A stretch of 37,095 nt of DNA, taken from positions 1 to 37,095 of IMG/VR virus record IMGVR_UViG_3300034102_001054; one strand, written 5' to 3'. The position numbers and the translations under genes are program-made. Positions 1-6,392 of this stretch are shown here, piece by piece. The notes beneath the pieces were generated by a model. It was not told the origin of the DNA and ran no database searches. It saw nothing but the letters and a program-made list of their open reading frames with translations. This stretch comes from a virus. How positions within the stretch are numbered: position 1 is the stretch's first letter; every line of letters begins with the position of its first letter.

Positions 1-104
1 TTCACAGAAGCAGAAGCTTTAGCGGCTGTAAAACAGACTGGTTATGCGTTGCGATACGTTGCCGTTCAGACCGAATCTATTTGCTTAGCGGCTGTAAAAA
101 ATGA
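1..104. repeat. Terminal redundancy (left copy)
   Basis: These 104 bases are identical to 36992-37095 at the other end of the window. Joining the copies gives a circle of about 36,991 bp and restores one open frame across the junction (start at 36944, stop at 409-411). Bases 31-104 belong to an internal tandem repeat, so only bases 1-30 are a fairly independent anchor for closure. The overlap may be an assembly end-overlap of a circularly permuted genome or a true terminal repeat; the sequence alone does not decide this. Confidence 0.9.
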
Positions 105-411
105 TGGTGATGCGTTGCAATACGTTGCCGTTCAGACCGAATCCATCTGCTTAGCGGCTGTAAAACAGACTGGTTATGCGTTGCGATACGTTGCCGTTCA
201 GACCGAATCTATTTGCTTAGCGGCTGTAAAACAGACTGGTTATGCGTTGCGATACGTTGCCGTTCAGACCGAATCCATTTGCTTAGCGGCTGTAAAAAAT
301 GATGGTGATGCGTTGCAATACGTCAAAGAACATCTGTTTATTGAAGAAAAAGAACTTACAATACAACAAATATCTGATTTACTTGGATATAACGTAAAAA
401 AAGTAAAATAA
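1..411 (+). CDS. DUF4116-like repeat protein, 3' part (begins at 36944)
   Basis: Continuation of the gene that starts at 36944, in frame from base 1 to a TAA at 409-411. Four full 22-residue units and a partial fifth are seen, alternating between a KQTGYALR version and a KNDGDALQ version. Each unit ends in AVQTESICLAAV. A non-repeat C-terminus follows (VKEHLFIEEKELTIQQISDL and a lysine-rich tail), which looks helical. The DNA units differ mostly at silent third positions (TCT/TCC, ATT/ATC), so the array expanded recently. Short alpha-hairpin repeats of this kind usually make binding surfaces; a partner cannot be named. Unit number may be wrong, because the assembly breaks inside the array. 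Confidence 0.8.
   Translation, partial: FTEAEALAAVKQTGYALRYVAVQTESICLAAVKNDGDALQYVAVQTESICLAAVKQTGYALRYVAVQTESICLAAVKQTGYALRYVAVQTESICLAAVKNDGDALQYVKEHLFIEEKELTIQQISDLLGYNVKKVK
31..324 (+). repeat. 66-bp coding tandem repeat
   Basis: Four complete 66-bp units at 31-96, 97-162, 163-228 and 229-294, plus about 30 bases of a fifth from 295. Units 1 and 3 are identical, and unit 4 differs from them by one silent base. Unit 2 has a different first 18 bases (the KNDGDA version) and a few silent changes. The partial fifth unit begins like unit 2. All units are in frame with the DUF4116-like gene. Confidence 0.95.
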
Positions 412-436
412 CCCGAAGCCGTTGGGCTTTTTAATT
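411..436 (+). terminator. Short hairpin terminator, direct-repeat copy downstream of the DUF4116-like gene
   Basis: Contains the stem AAGCC/GGCTT with loop GTTG, followed by a run of T. The 26-base sequence at 411-436 is repeated exactly at 36908-36933, so one copy lies just before and one just after the repeat-protein gene. It begins within the stop codon. Confidence 0.6.
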
Positions 437-444
437 TTAAAACC

Positions 445-636
445 ATGACCACAGAAAAAGTAAAATCAAAAAAAGTTTCTTGGAAAGATGCAATAATAAT
501 ACCAGTTGGTGTATTGATTATATTATGTGCATTTAAAATAAGTGTAACAACTGGATTTGCACTTGAAATAGGATTATGTCTCGGGAGTTTAGGACAGAAA
601 CTTGGATGGTGGAATGACAAAAATTCAAATCATTAA
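445..636 (+). CDS. Small membrane protein, unknown function
   Basis: A 63-residue protein. After a lysine-rich N-terminus (about residues 1-14) come two hydrophobic stretches, about residues 17-31 (AIIIPVGVLIILCAF) and 36-50 (TGFALEIGLCLGSLG), then a polar tail. Two short membrane segments with a positive N-terminus are compatible with a holin or a small inner-membrane protein, but the clear lysis cassette lies on the other strand at 4689-5695. It is co-directional with, and 13 bases upstream of, the membrane-anchored coiled-coil gene at 650, and the two may act together. No family is recognised. Confidence 0.65.
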   Translation: MTTEKVKSKKVSWKDAIIIPVGVLIILCAFKISVTTGFALEIGLCLGSLGQKLGWWNDKNSNH

Positions 637-649
637 TAACATTTTAACC

Positions 650-1219
650 ATGAACACAACAAAACTAATTATCGCAATCATTATCGGAGGGTTGCTGGGT
701 ATCGGACTAGCTATGTTATTTGCACCTCCAAAGATTATTGAAAAACCTATTGAAGTAGTAAAAGAACCTTCAAACGAATGGCGCAAACAGGATGCTTATT
801 TAGATAGTTTGCAGACCGCTGACAGCCTTAGAATTGCTTATTTGAAGAAACGTATCACTCAAAGAGAAAACACGATTAATCGCCTTAAAACGATAATTTT
901 CAACGATACGACTAAAACGACAAACGAAGCTGACAGCATTATACGCTCGCAAGATAGCACAATCAATGATTTAGGAAATGAAGCAGAGATTTACTCAAGG
1001 ATGTTGCACTCAGCTAATAAACAGATAGCACTAAGAGATACAGCAATAGCCGAACGTGATAGTACTATAATGCTTTGTAACGAAATAATGAAAAAACAAT
1101 CAACTACTATTGCCGAAATGCGAAAGAAAGCTAAAATAAAAGAGTTCTGGCAAAAAGTAAAAGATACAGGGTTAATCATCAGTAGTACAGCAATAGCAAT
1201 TTTAATTTTGGTAAAATAA
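650..1219 (+). CDS. Membrane-anchored coiled-coil protein
   Basis: About 189 residues from the ATG at 650; an in-frame ATG at 602 overlaps the preceding gene and would add 16 residues. From 650 the protein begins MNTTKLIIAIIIGGLLGIGL, a signal-anchor or transmembrane helix. A long charged heptad-like region rich in K, E, D, R and T follows (about residues 35-165), and then a hydrophobic C-terminus (about 172-189, TGLIISSTAIAILILV). This topology resembles spanins or membrane tethers in a general way, but no motif fixes a role. It sits between a small membrane protein and the helicase-methyltransferase gene, six bases upstream of the latter. Confidence 0.65.
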   Translation: MNTTKLIIAIIIGGLLGIGLAMLFAPPKIIEKPIEVVKEPSNEWRKQDAYLDSLQTADSLRIAYLKKRITQRENTINRLKTIIFNDTTKTTNEADSIIRSQDSTINDLGNEAEIYSRMLHSANKQIALRDTAIAERDSTIMLCNEIMKKQSTTIAEMRKKAKIKEFWQKVKDTGLIISSTAIAILILVK

Positions 1220-1225
1220 ACAACT

Positions 1226-3715
1226 ATGGAATACTTAGACTTTTTAAGAAAAAAAATAAATCTACCTACTGAATGTGGTTTGCAAGATGATTTTGAAGTA
1301 TCAGACTTTTTACTACCACATCAAAAAGATATAGTAAAATGGGCTGTAAAAGGTGGAAAACGTGCTTTGTTTGAGTCTTTTGGACTTGGTAAAACAATCC
1401 AACAGCTTGAGATTTGCAAGATATTGATAAAACGAGAAGGAGGAAAAGCCCTTATTATTTGCCCGTTAGGTGTTCGGCAAGAGTTCCTGAAAGATGCTCG
1501 TAAATTCTATGATTTTACACCTATTTATGTGAAAACACAACAAGACTGCGAAAGCGCACCTGAAGGATCTATATTGATTACTAACTATGAAAGGGTAAGA
1601 GATGGAAATATAAATCCAAAGTATTTCACCGTTACATCACTTGACGAAGCTAGCGTTTTGAGATCTTATGGCTCTTTGACTTATCAAACTTTTTTAGATA
1701 AATTTAAAGGCGTAAAATACAAATATGTTTGTACTGCAACACCTTCCCCTAATAAGTTTAAAGAGCTTATCCATTACGCTGGTTATTTGGAAATAATGGA
1801 CACTGGGCAAGCTTTAACACGTTTTTTTAAAAGAGATTCAACTAAGGCTAACAATCTGACATTACACCCACACAAAGAGGACGAATTTTATCTTTGGTTA
1901 AGTAGTTGGGCTGTATTTGTTACAAAACCTTCTGATTTAGGATATGAAGATACTGGCTATGCTTTACCAGAATTACGACTACATTATCACAAAATAGATG
2001 TTGACCATTCAACCGCTGGGATTGATAGAGATGGACAAGTTAAAATGTATCGTTCAAGCGCACTCGGACTAAAAGATGCTAGTAAAGAAAAAAGAGATTC
2101 TATTGGTGATAGAGTTGCAAAGATGGTTGAAATAATAAATCAAGAACCTGAAAGAAGTGCAATTTTATGGCACGATTTGGAAGCTGAACGCCACGCAATA
2201 AAAAAAGCTATTCCCGAAAGTTTAGATATATTTGGCTCTCAAGATATGGATATAAGGGAACAGCGTACGATTGATTTTTCAGAGGGTAAAATCAAATTCA
2301 TATCCACAAAGCCTGAGATTAGCGGTCAAGGTTGCAATTTCCAATATCATTGTAGCAAATCTATCTTTGTAGGCATTGGATATAAATTCAATGATTTCAT
2401 TCAAGCCGTTCACCGTATTTACAGATTTCAACAGAAAAGTGTTTGTGATATTCATATAATCTATACCGAAAGTGAGGAAGATGTTTTAAAAACACTTCTA
2501 AACAAATGGGAGAACCACAAACAGCTAGTACAACAAATGACAGATATAATTAAACAACACGGACTTAACTCCACAAATGCAAAAGATAAACTTATGAGAA
2601 CACTTGGAATTGAAAGAAAAGAAGAGATAGGTAAGAACTATATTGCTATTCACAATGATTGTGTTGTTGAAACACAACAAATGGAAGAAAACAGCAAAGA
2701 CTTGATAGTAACGTCTATTCCATTTTCCAATCACTATGAATATACACCAACTTACAACGACTTTGGGCACACTGATGACAATGATCATTTCTTTGCTCAA
2801 ATGGATTATTTAACTCCAGAACTTTTGCGGATTTTAAAGCCGGGACGTGTAGCCGCTATCCATGTCAAAGATAGGATTTTATTTGGAAATGCGACAGGCG
2901 ATGGAATGCCAACTTTAGACCCATTTAGCGATTACACTGTTATGCACTTTATAAAACATGGGTTCAAGTATTTCGGTAGAATTACAATTGAAACAGATGT
3001 TGTACGTGAGAATAATCAAACATACAGATTAGGTTGGACTGAACAATGCAAAGATGGCTCAAAAATGGGTGTAGGTTGTCCTGAATACGTGCTATTGTTC
3101 AGAAAGCTACCAACAGATACAACTAAAGCCTATGCAGATGAAAAAGTAGTTAAAGATAAAAAAGACTACACTAGAGGTCAATGGCAAATAGATGCAAGGG
3201 CAAAATGGAACAGCTCAGGAAATAGATTTTTGTCAAGTGATGAAGTTAAAGGTTTACCGATTGATAAAATAAACAGATATTACAAGGATTTCATGGAGGA
3301 TAATGTTTATGATTATAAATCACACGTTCAAATTGCAAATGATATGGACTCAATCGGTAAACTCCCAGCTACTTTTCAAACTTTAAATATCCCATCTCGT
3401 TCTTTTTTCGTTTGGGACGATGTGAATAGAATGCTGACATTAAACTCCGCACAAAGTCAAAAAAAACTAAATATGCACATTTGTCCACTTCAATTTGATA
3501 TAGTTGATAGATTGATTGAAAGATTTTCAAACAAAGGTGATTTAGTTTTCGACCCATTTGGAGGATTGTTCACAACCGTTTTTAGAGCTATAAAATTAGG
3601 ACGGAAAGGTATTGCAACCGAGCTTAATCCTGAAAGTTATAGGGATGGTTTATTCTATTGCAGAAAAGCTGACATAGAGAAAGAAACACCTACGTTATTT
3701 GATATTTTAGACTAA
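1226..3715 (+). CDS. SNF2-type helicase fused to a DNA methyltransferase
   Basis: An 829-residue two-part enzyme. The N-terminal half (about 25-450) is an SF2/SNF2-like ATPase: Walker A GLGKT at 53-57, DEAS at about 140-143 in place of DEAH, motif III CTATPSP near 170, and motif VI QAVHRIYRFQQ near 395. The C-terminal half (about 475-829) resembles the N6/N4 amino-methyltransferases (PF01555 type). It has motif IV TSIPF at 496-500 and the SAM-binding motif I DPFGG at 776-780, followed by ELNPESY. Motif IV before motif I is the order of the beta group. Both key motifs deviate: SIPF rather than DPPY/SPPF, and DPFGGLFTT rather than DPFxGxGTT. A role in modifying phage DNA against restriction is likely; the target is unknown. 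Confidence 0.85.
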   Translation: MEYLDFLRKKINLPTECGLQDDFEVSDFLLPHQKDIVKWAVKGGKRALFESFGLGKTIQQLEICKILIKREGGKALIICPLGVRQEFLKDARKFYDFTPIYVKTQQDCESAPEGSILITNYERVRDGNINPKYFTVTSLDEASVLRSYGSLTYQTFLDKFKGVKYKYVCTATPSPNKFKELIHYAGYLEIMDTGQALTRFFKRDSTKANNLTLHPHKEDEFYLWLSSWAVFVTKPSDLGYEDTGYALPELRLHYHKIDVDHSTAGIDRDGQVKMYRSSALGLKDASKEKRDSIGDRVAKMVEIINQEPERSAILWHDLEAERHAIKKAIPESLDIFGSQDMDIREQRTIDFSEGKIKFISTKPEISGQGCNFQYHCSKSIFVGIGYKFNDFIQAVHRIYRFQQKSVCDIHIIYTESEEDVLKTLLNKWENHKQLVQQMTDIIKQHGLNSTNAKDKLMRTLGIERKEEIGKNYIAIHNDCVVETQQMEENSKDLIVTSIPFSNHYEYTPTYNDFGHTDDNDHFFAQMDYLTPELLRILKPGRVAAIHVKDRILFGNATGDGMPTLDPFSDYTVMHFIKHGFKYFGRITIETDVVRENNQTYRLGWTEQCKDGSKMGVGCPEYVLLFRKLPTDTTKAYADEKVVKDKKDYTRGQWQIDARAKWNSSGNRFLSSDEVKGLPIDKINRYYKDFMEDNVYDYKSHVQIANDMDSIGKLPATFQTLNIPSRSFFVWDDVNRMLTLNSAQSQKKLNMHICPLQFDIVDRLIERFSNKGDLVFDPFGGLFTTVFRAIKLGRKGIATELNPESYRDGLFYCRKADIEKETPTLFDILD

Positions 3716-3797
3716 CACTATATTTTTTAACTAAACCACAATTACGAGCTAAAGGAAGTTCGGGCGGTGCAAGACCGTATTTTACTTGTTCTATTAT

Positions 3798-3829
3798 AAG
3801 GGTGGGGGGTGATTTACCCACCCTTTTTT
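3798..3829 (+). terminator. Strong intrinsic terminator after the helicase-methyltransferase gene
   Basis: Inverted repeat AAGGGTGGG/CCCACCCTT with a loop of about 10 bases, followed by a run of T. It ends the left-arm transcript 80 bases after the stop at 3715. The gap 3716-3860 otherwise shows only a small CGGT/ACCG hairpin near 3765 and no clear promoter. Confidence 0.85.
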
Positions 3830-3860
3830 AACATAATTTTAACTTTAAAAAAATAGGAGT

Positions 3861-4124
3861 ATGACAATAAACGAAATAGCAAAAGAAAACTACAAACACG
3901 CTGTAAGGCGTGGAAAGATACACGAAGATGATTCGTTTTGGAATTTCTATGTGGCATTAAAAAATGAAGTTAACGAACTTTTTGAAAGTGCCCTACGTGG
4001 CGACTTCGACCCATCTGAAGCCGTTGATGTAATTCTAGTATCCATGTCGCTACTTGAACACAATGGATATGATGTGGAAGCAGAGATAATAAAAAAATTA
4101 GAGTTTAACAAAGTAAGGGAATAA
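3861..4124 (+). CDS. MazG-like nucleotide pyrophosphohydrolase
   Basis: An 87-residue all-alpha protein. It carries the metal-binding pattern of the MazG/all-alpha NTP pyrophosphohydrolase superfamily: an E-x-x-E pair in KNEVNELFES (about residues 34-38), followed about 20 residues later by an E-x-x-D pair in EAVDVILVSM. Members hydrolyse NTPs or dNTPs to the monophosphate and pyrophosphate; phage versions may tune nucleotide pools or alarmone levels. The length fits single-domain phage forms. The GGAG just before the ATG is too close to act as a normal Shine-Dalgarno. It is followed two bases later by the gene at 4127 and probably forms a pair with it. Confidence 0.7.
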   Translation: MTINEIAKENYKHAVRRGKIHEDDSFWNFYVALKNEVNELFESALRGDFDPSEAVDVILVSMSLLEHNGYDVEAEIIKKLEFNKVRE

Positions 4125-4126
4125 TT

Positions 4127-4387
4127 ATGATAAACTACATCGATATAGAAAAACTAGGCTTTAAAAAGGAAGTCTGCAATGATACTGTTTACGAAAATGA
4201 ATACGGTCGCCCCTATTGGTTCATGTACTATGACACCGAAGTATTAACTATGGGAAAAACAAACAAAATACACTTCACATGGAGTTGTGACAATAGAGAT
4301 GTTACAGTGTATAAGAATGAAACTAAAATTAAAGTTTTCAATGAATTAAAAGAGTTCATTGAATTTTTTAATTTTTTTGATATATAA
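4127..4387 (+). CDS. Hypothetical protein, 86 residues
   Basis: Not recognised. The protein begins MINYIDIEKLGFKKE and is rich in aromatic and acidic residues, with a strongly aromatic end (EFIEFFNFFDI). It is predicted soluble, with alternating short strands around residues 30-65. Two bases separate it from the MazG-like stop. The promoter of the non-coding unit (4388-4419) begins directly after its stop codon. It is the last + strand protein gene before the convergent late genes. Confidence 0.6.
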   Translation: MINYIDIEKLGFKKEVCNDTVYENEYGRPYWFMYYDTEVLTMGKTNKIHFTWSCDNRDVTVYKNETKIKVFNELKEFIEFFNFFDI

Positions 4388-4419
4388 TTTTGATATTACG
4401 CTAGAAAAGATTAAATTTG
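4388..4419 (+). promoter_or_regulatory. Bacteroidota-type promoter of the non-coding unit
   Basis: TTTTG at 4388-4392, a 19-base spacer, then TAAATTTG at 4412-4419, matching the TTTG / TAnnTTTG consensus. Transcription would start near 4426 and read a small hairpin, the tRNA-like sequence and the terminator at 4578-4612, with no protein gene in between. Confidence 0.7.
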
Positions 4420-4448
4420 TATGACAGCTCGGAAAGACGAGCATTTTT

Positions 4449-4522
4449 GGAACTATAGCTTAATGGTAGAGCAACTATCTGTAAATTGATAGTAAGATAG
4501 AGGTTCGATTCCTTTGGTTCCA
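4449..4522 (+). tRNA. tRNA-like sequence, probable anticodon GUA (Tyr), aberrant anticodon arm
   Basis: A 74-base near-cloverleaf. Acceptor GGAACTA pairs with TGGTTCC, followed by discriminator A and no encoded CCA. The D arm is GCTT/GAGC with GG in the loop. The T arm is GAGG/CCTT around the classic loop TTCGATT. CTGTAAA fits an anticodon loop with U33 and anticodon GUA, but the stem ACTAT/ATAGT closes only if three extra bases (TTG) sit on the 3' side of the loop; a C-G pair then leaves an eight-base loop. There is no long variable arm as in bacterial tRNA-Tyr. It could be a degenerate tRNA, a tRNA mimic or an unusual suppressor. Confidence 0.5.
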
Positions 4523-4577
4523 CATAATCAGCCACAAGAGGATTGGCAAGTAGGAACAACTTGCAAGTGGTAATCTA

Positions 4578-4612
4578 AGCGAAATGCAGAAATGTGTTTC
4601 GCTTTTTTTTTT
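4578..4612 (+). terminator. Intrinsic terminator of the non-coding unit
   Basis: Stem AGCGAAA/TTTCGCT with a 12-base loop, followed by nine further T. Textbook form on the + strand. Confidence 0.85.
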
Positions 4613-4622
4613 ATTAAACAAC

Positions 4623-4656
4623 AATCCCCCATATCTTCACAGACTTGGGGGATTTT
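4623..4656 (-). terminator. Two-way terminator between left arm and late operon
   Basis: Stem AATCCCCC/GGGGGATT (4623-4630 with 4647-4654) with a 16-base loop. T-rich sequence lies on the + side, and GTTGTTT follows the stem on the - side. It lies about 35 bases beyond the endolysin stop, so it probably ends the late - strand transcript and also blocks + strand read-through. A 12-base sequence, ATTAAACAACAA, is repeated on both sides (4613-4624 and 4660-4671). Confidence 0.8.
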
Positions 4657-4688
4657 CTAATTAAACAACAAAACTATGGCAGTCAAAA

Positions 4689-5162
4689 CTAAGAAAGGTA
4701 TTTTGTACAGTGGTCAACTCTTGCAAGCCAACCTTTTAAGAATCGAGGTTGATTAAGTGCTTTATAAAATTCTTTTCGAGCGTTGATAAAATCAATACTA
4801 CAATCTTTTTGCTGTAATCCAGCAATAGTTACAGTTCCGATAATACCATCAGGCTTAACACCTGCAACCCTTTGAAGCACTTTTGTTGATTTTGATACGC
4901 CAGCATTAACGGCAAAGTCAAAGACTTGTAACGCCAACAATTCAGGCTCTATTTTATCGCATTTACATGGCTTATAATAGCAATTGTAATAAATCTCACT
5001 AGCTTGTTCAACTGTAAGATTTTTAATGTCATAATGTGGAAAAGCACGTTTTGATATTCCGTACTTAGTTTCACCGCCAGCATCTTTAGGGTCGTTTACA
5101 TAACCACCCTCTGCTTTTAGGATGAACTTAATGAACTTATTGAATCTTTCGTCTGTGTTCAT
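4689..5162 (-). CDS. Endolysin, glycoside hydrolase family 108
   Basis: A 157-residue cell-wall lysin. The N-terminal half has the GH108 signature EGGYVNDPKDAGGETKYGIS (residues 18-37), with E18 the expected catalytic glutamate. The region DGIIGTVTIAGL (about residues 109-120) matches the C-terminal peptidoglycan-binding part that accompanies GH108. Members cleave the glycan of peptidoglycan. There is no signal peptide, so it needs the holin encoded one base upstream (5164-5382) to reach the wall. It is the last gene of the late operon; the length is normal for the family. The terminator at 4623-4656 follows. Confidence 0.9.
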   Translation of the reverse strand: MNTDERFNKFIKFILKAEGGYVNDPKDAGGETKYGISKRAFPHYDIKNLTVEQASEIYYNCYYKPCKCDKIEPELLALQVFDFAVNAGVSKSTKVLQRVAGVKPDGIIGTVTIAGLQQKDCSIDFINARKEFYKALNQPRFLKGWLARVDHCTKYLS

Positions 5163-5163
5163 A

Positions 5164-5382
5164 CTACTTCATTTTATTTACTACACCATCTACAATGCCT
5201 AATCCTATTAAGGTTGCTGACACGTATAGCAATGTTGATATTAAAGAATGGTCGAAAACTCCAATAAATACAATTGAGGAAATAAATCCAATACCACCGA
5301 AAAAGCGTTTAGAACTTTCTGGACTATCTTTTAGGAAGATGTTTTTTATAAAATCAATTAAGTTTTGTATAAAGTTTTTCAT
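5164..5382 (-). CDS. Putative holin
   Basis: A 72-residue protein with an amphipathic N-terminus, a charged stretch (KDSPESSKRF, about 18-27) and two hydrophobic segments, about residues 28-43 (GGIGFISSIVFIGVF) and 47-66 (LISTLLYVSATLIGLGIV), ending in NKMK. Size, two membrane spans and its place directly before the endolysin (one base between stop and start) make it a good holin candidate. Holins form the inner-membrane lesion that releases the lysin. No holin family is named with certainty. Confidence 0.7.
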   Translation of the reverse strand: MKNFIQNLIDFIKNIFLKDSPESSKRFFGGIGFISSIVFIGVFDHSLISTLLYVSATLIGLGIVDGVVNKMK

Positions 5383-5383
5383 A

Positions 5384-5695
5384 TTACTTCAATGTTTTAA
5401 TGAGTATTGATATTTGCGCTTCTATTGCGCCTAAAACTTTCATTGTTTCGCTATGATTTTCGTCAACTTTTGTGTTTATTTCAGCCTGTTTAAGCTGTAT
5501 TTTTTCAGCCTGCCTATGTTTTTCATCACATACATATGATTTGCTTTCTAATTTAGTTATACGGGTATCATGCATAAACCACACTCGTATAATAGCACCT
5601 ATCAAAGTGAAAAACAAACCACCCACACCAACTATCTCGTTAACTGTCATTTCCCATTTATTATTTCGAAAATTATTAATAACAATACTACGCAT
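5384..5695 (-). CDS. Membrane-anchored coiled-coil protein of the lysis cassette
   Basis: 103 residues from the ATG at 5695, or 88 from the ATG at 5650. The second start (MTVNEIVGVG) places the hydrophobic segment (GVGGLFFTLIGAIIRVWFM) directly at the N-terminus and is plausible. A charged coiled coil follows to the end, with heptad-like K/E/Q residues. It lies one base upstream of the holin gene. The arrangement suggests an accessory lysis factor such as a spanin component or a holin partner; this rests on topology and position only. A -10-like box CAAATATA (reads TATATTTG on the - strand, 5709-5716) lies upstream, but no matching TTTG is found at the right distance. Confidence 0.6.
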   Translation of the reverse strand: MRSIVINNFRNNKWEMTVNEIVGVGGLFFTLIGAIIRVWFMHDTRITKLESKSYVCDEKHRQAEKIQLKQAEINTKVDENHSETMKVLGAIEAQISILIKTLK

Positions 5696-5733
5696 ATAAA
5701 TCCAGTTGCAAATATAATCATTTTAACGTTAAT

Positions 5734-6054
5734 TTAAAATAGCCAACCGAAAATTCGCACAGCTAAATAGTATAAATATGCAAATTCAAAATTATCCTCA
5801 TCCATAATTGACAGGAAAATTACATCAATAGCTGGCTTTTTGATAGGTTTGAACTGACATAGAAAGTCATGGATAAGACATCCTGCATACGTTCTTTTTG
5901 TGTTCACAGCGCAAGTACACCCATCCCATGAGTAGCCTTTTTTTATGGTTATATAGCCGTAATTAATAGACCCCCATTCACATGACATGGTAACGTGTTT
6001 CAAGCCAGATATGTATCGCTTAAAATCGGAAGTAAGTGTGTATTTGTATTTCAT
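5734..6054 (-). CDS. DUF1353 family phage protein
   Basis: A 106-residue protein with the DUF1353 layout: an early strand pair, the ITIKKGYSWDGCT turn (residues 36-48) that aligns with the family's GFxTDGAS-type segment, then LIHDFLCQF with the conserved His-Asp pair (about residues 61-69). A helix with a conserved Asp follows (PAIDVIFLSIM), and then YYLAVRIFGW at the C-terminus. The family is widespread in phages near tail and lysis genes; its function is unknown. The start overlaps the zinc-ribbon gene upstream by four bases (ATGA), so the two are translationally linked. Confidence 0.75.
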   Translation of the reverse strand: MKYKYTLTSDFKRYISGLKHVTMSCEWGSINYGYITIKKGYSWDGCTCAVNTKRTYAGCLIHDFLCQFKPIKKPAIDVIFLSIMDEDNFEFAYLYYLAVRIFGWLF

Positions 6055-6170
6055 CTTTTTTTAGCTCTAATTTTTGACTCACTAAGGGCACAATCTTCGC
6101 ATAACACCAAGTAATATATAAATCTTGCTGTTTCGTCTGTTATCTGTTTTTGGCATCTATTACAATACAT
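6051..6170 (-). CDS. Small zinc-ribbon protein, 39 residues
   Basis: A short gene read as MYCNRCQKQITDETARFIYY and continuing to a TGA at 6051-6053. Two CxxC pairs (C3/C6 and C24/C27) separated by 17 residues form a likely zinc ribbon, and the C-terminus is basic (KIRAKKR). Its ATG lies inside the last codons of the cysteine-rich gene upstream (11-base overlap), and its stop overlaps the DUF1353 start as ATGA. These tight overlaps on both sides and the paired cysteines argue that it is real. The function is unknown; protein or nucleic-acid binding is possible. Confidence 0.65.
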   Translation of the reverse strand: MYCNRCQKQITDETARFIYYLVLCEDCALSESKIRAKKR

Positions 6171-6387
6171 AAGGCTCTACATTAAAGTGTAACATAGCTT
6201 CATCTACTGTTTCAAAACGTTTGCAACAAGTGCCTTCAGTTCCACACTCACCTAATCCTGTGCCACATCCACATCCTGGAGGGCAATAGAAACGAACTTC
6301 GGCAGTTATTAAGTCGCATCTTTCTAGGGTAGTTTTATCCACATATTCTCCCCCTGTGGCATTTGGTAGTTTTTTGTATAGTTCCAT
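6160..6387 (-). CDS. Cysteine-rich hypothetical protein
   Basis: A 75-residue protein with eight cysteines, seven of them between about residues 35 and 55: CPPGCGCGTGLGECG followed by TEGTCC. The glycine-cysteine cluster is unlike the rest of the genome's proteins and suggests metal binding or disulphides. The C-terminal part (FETVDEAMLHFNVEPYV) looks helical and ordinary. It follows the BspA-like tail protein gene by five bases and overlaps the zinc-ribbon gene by 11. No family is recognised. Confidence 0.6.
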   Translation of the reverse strand: MELYKKLPNATGGEYVDKTTLERCDLITAEVRFYCPPGCGCGTGLGECGTEGTCCKRFETVDEAMLHFNVEPYVL

Positions 6388-6392
6388 AATTT

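Larger units (their letters stand above)
4426..4612 (+). ncRNA. Putative non-coding transcript with tRNA-like core
   Basis: An approximately 187-base stretch between a good promoter and a strong terminator, with no open frame of note. In order it holds a hairpin GCTCG/CGAGC (4427-4442) followed by TTTTT, the tRNA-like sequence (4449-4522), and a stem with one bulged G, TTG(G)CAAG/CTTGCAA (4543-4566). That last stem is closed by GATT/AATC (4541-4575). The terminator ends the unit. This accounts for the gene-free stretch 4388-4622. The parts are visible; that they form one transcript is inferred. Confidence 0.55.

Noticed and set aside
1-324. The regular 66-bp repeats as a CRISPR array
   Set aside because: The units are contiguous, without spacers, and form one open reading frame with silent differences.
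602-649. Start at 602 for the coiled-coil membrane protein
   Set aside because: It overlaps the preceding gene by 35 bases and puts a polar leader before the membrane helix; the ATG at 650 gives a typical signal anchor.
6335-6343. A perfect DnaA box TTATCCACA as an origin element
   Set aside because: It is a single copy inside the cysteine-rich coding gene, with no neighbouring boxes or AT-rich element; the site is probably chance.
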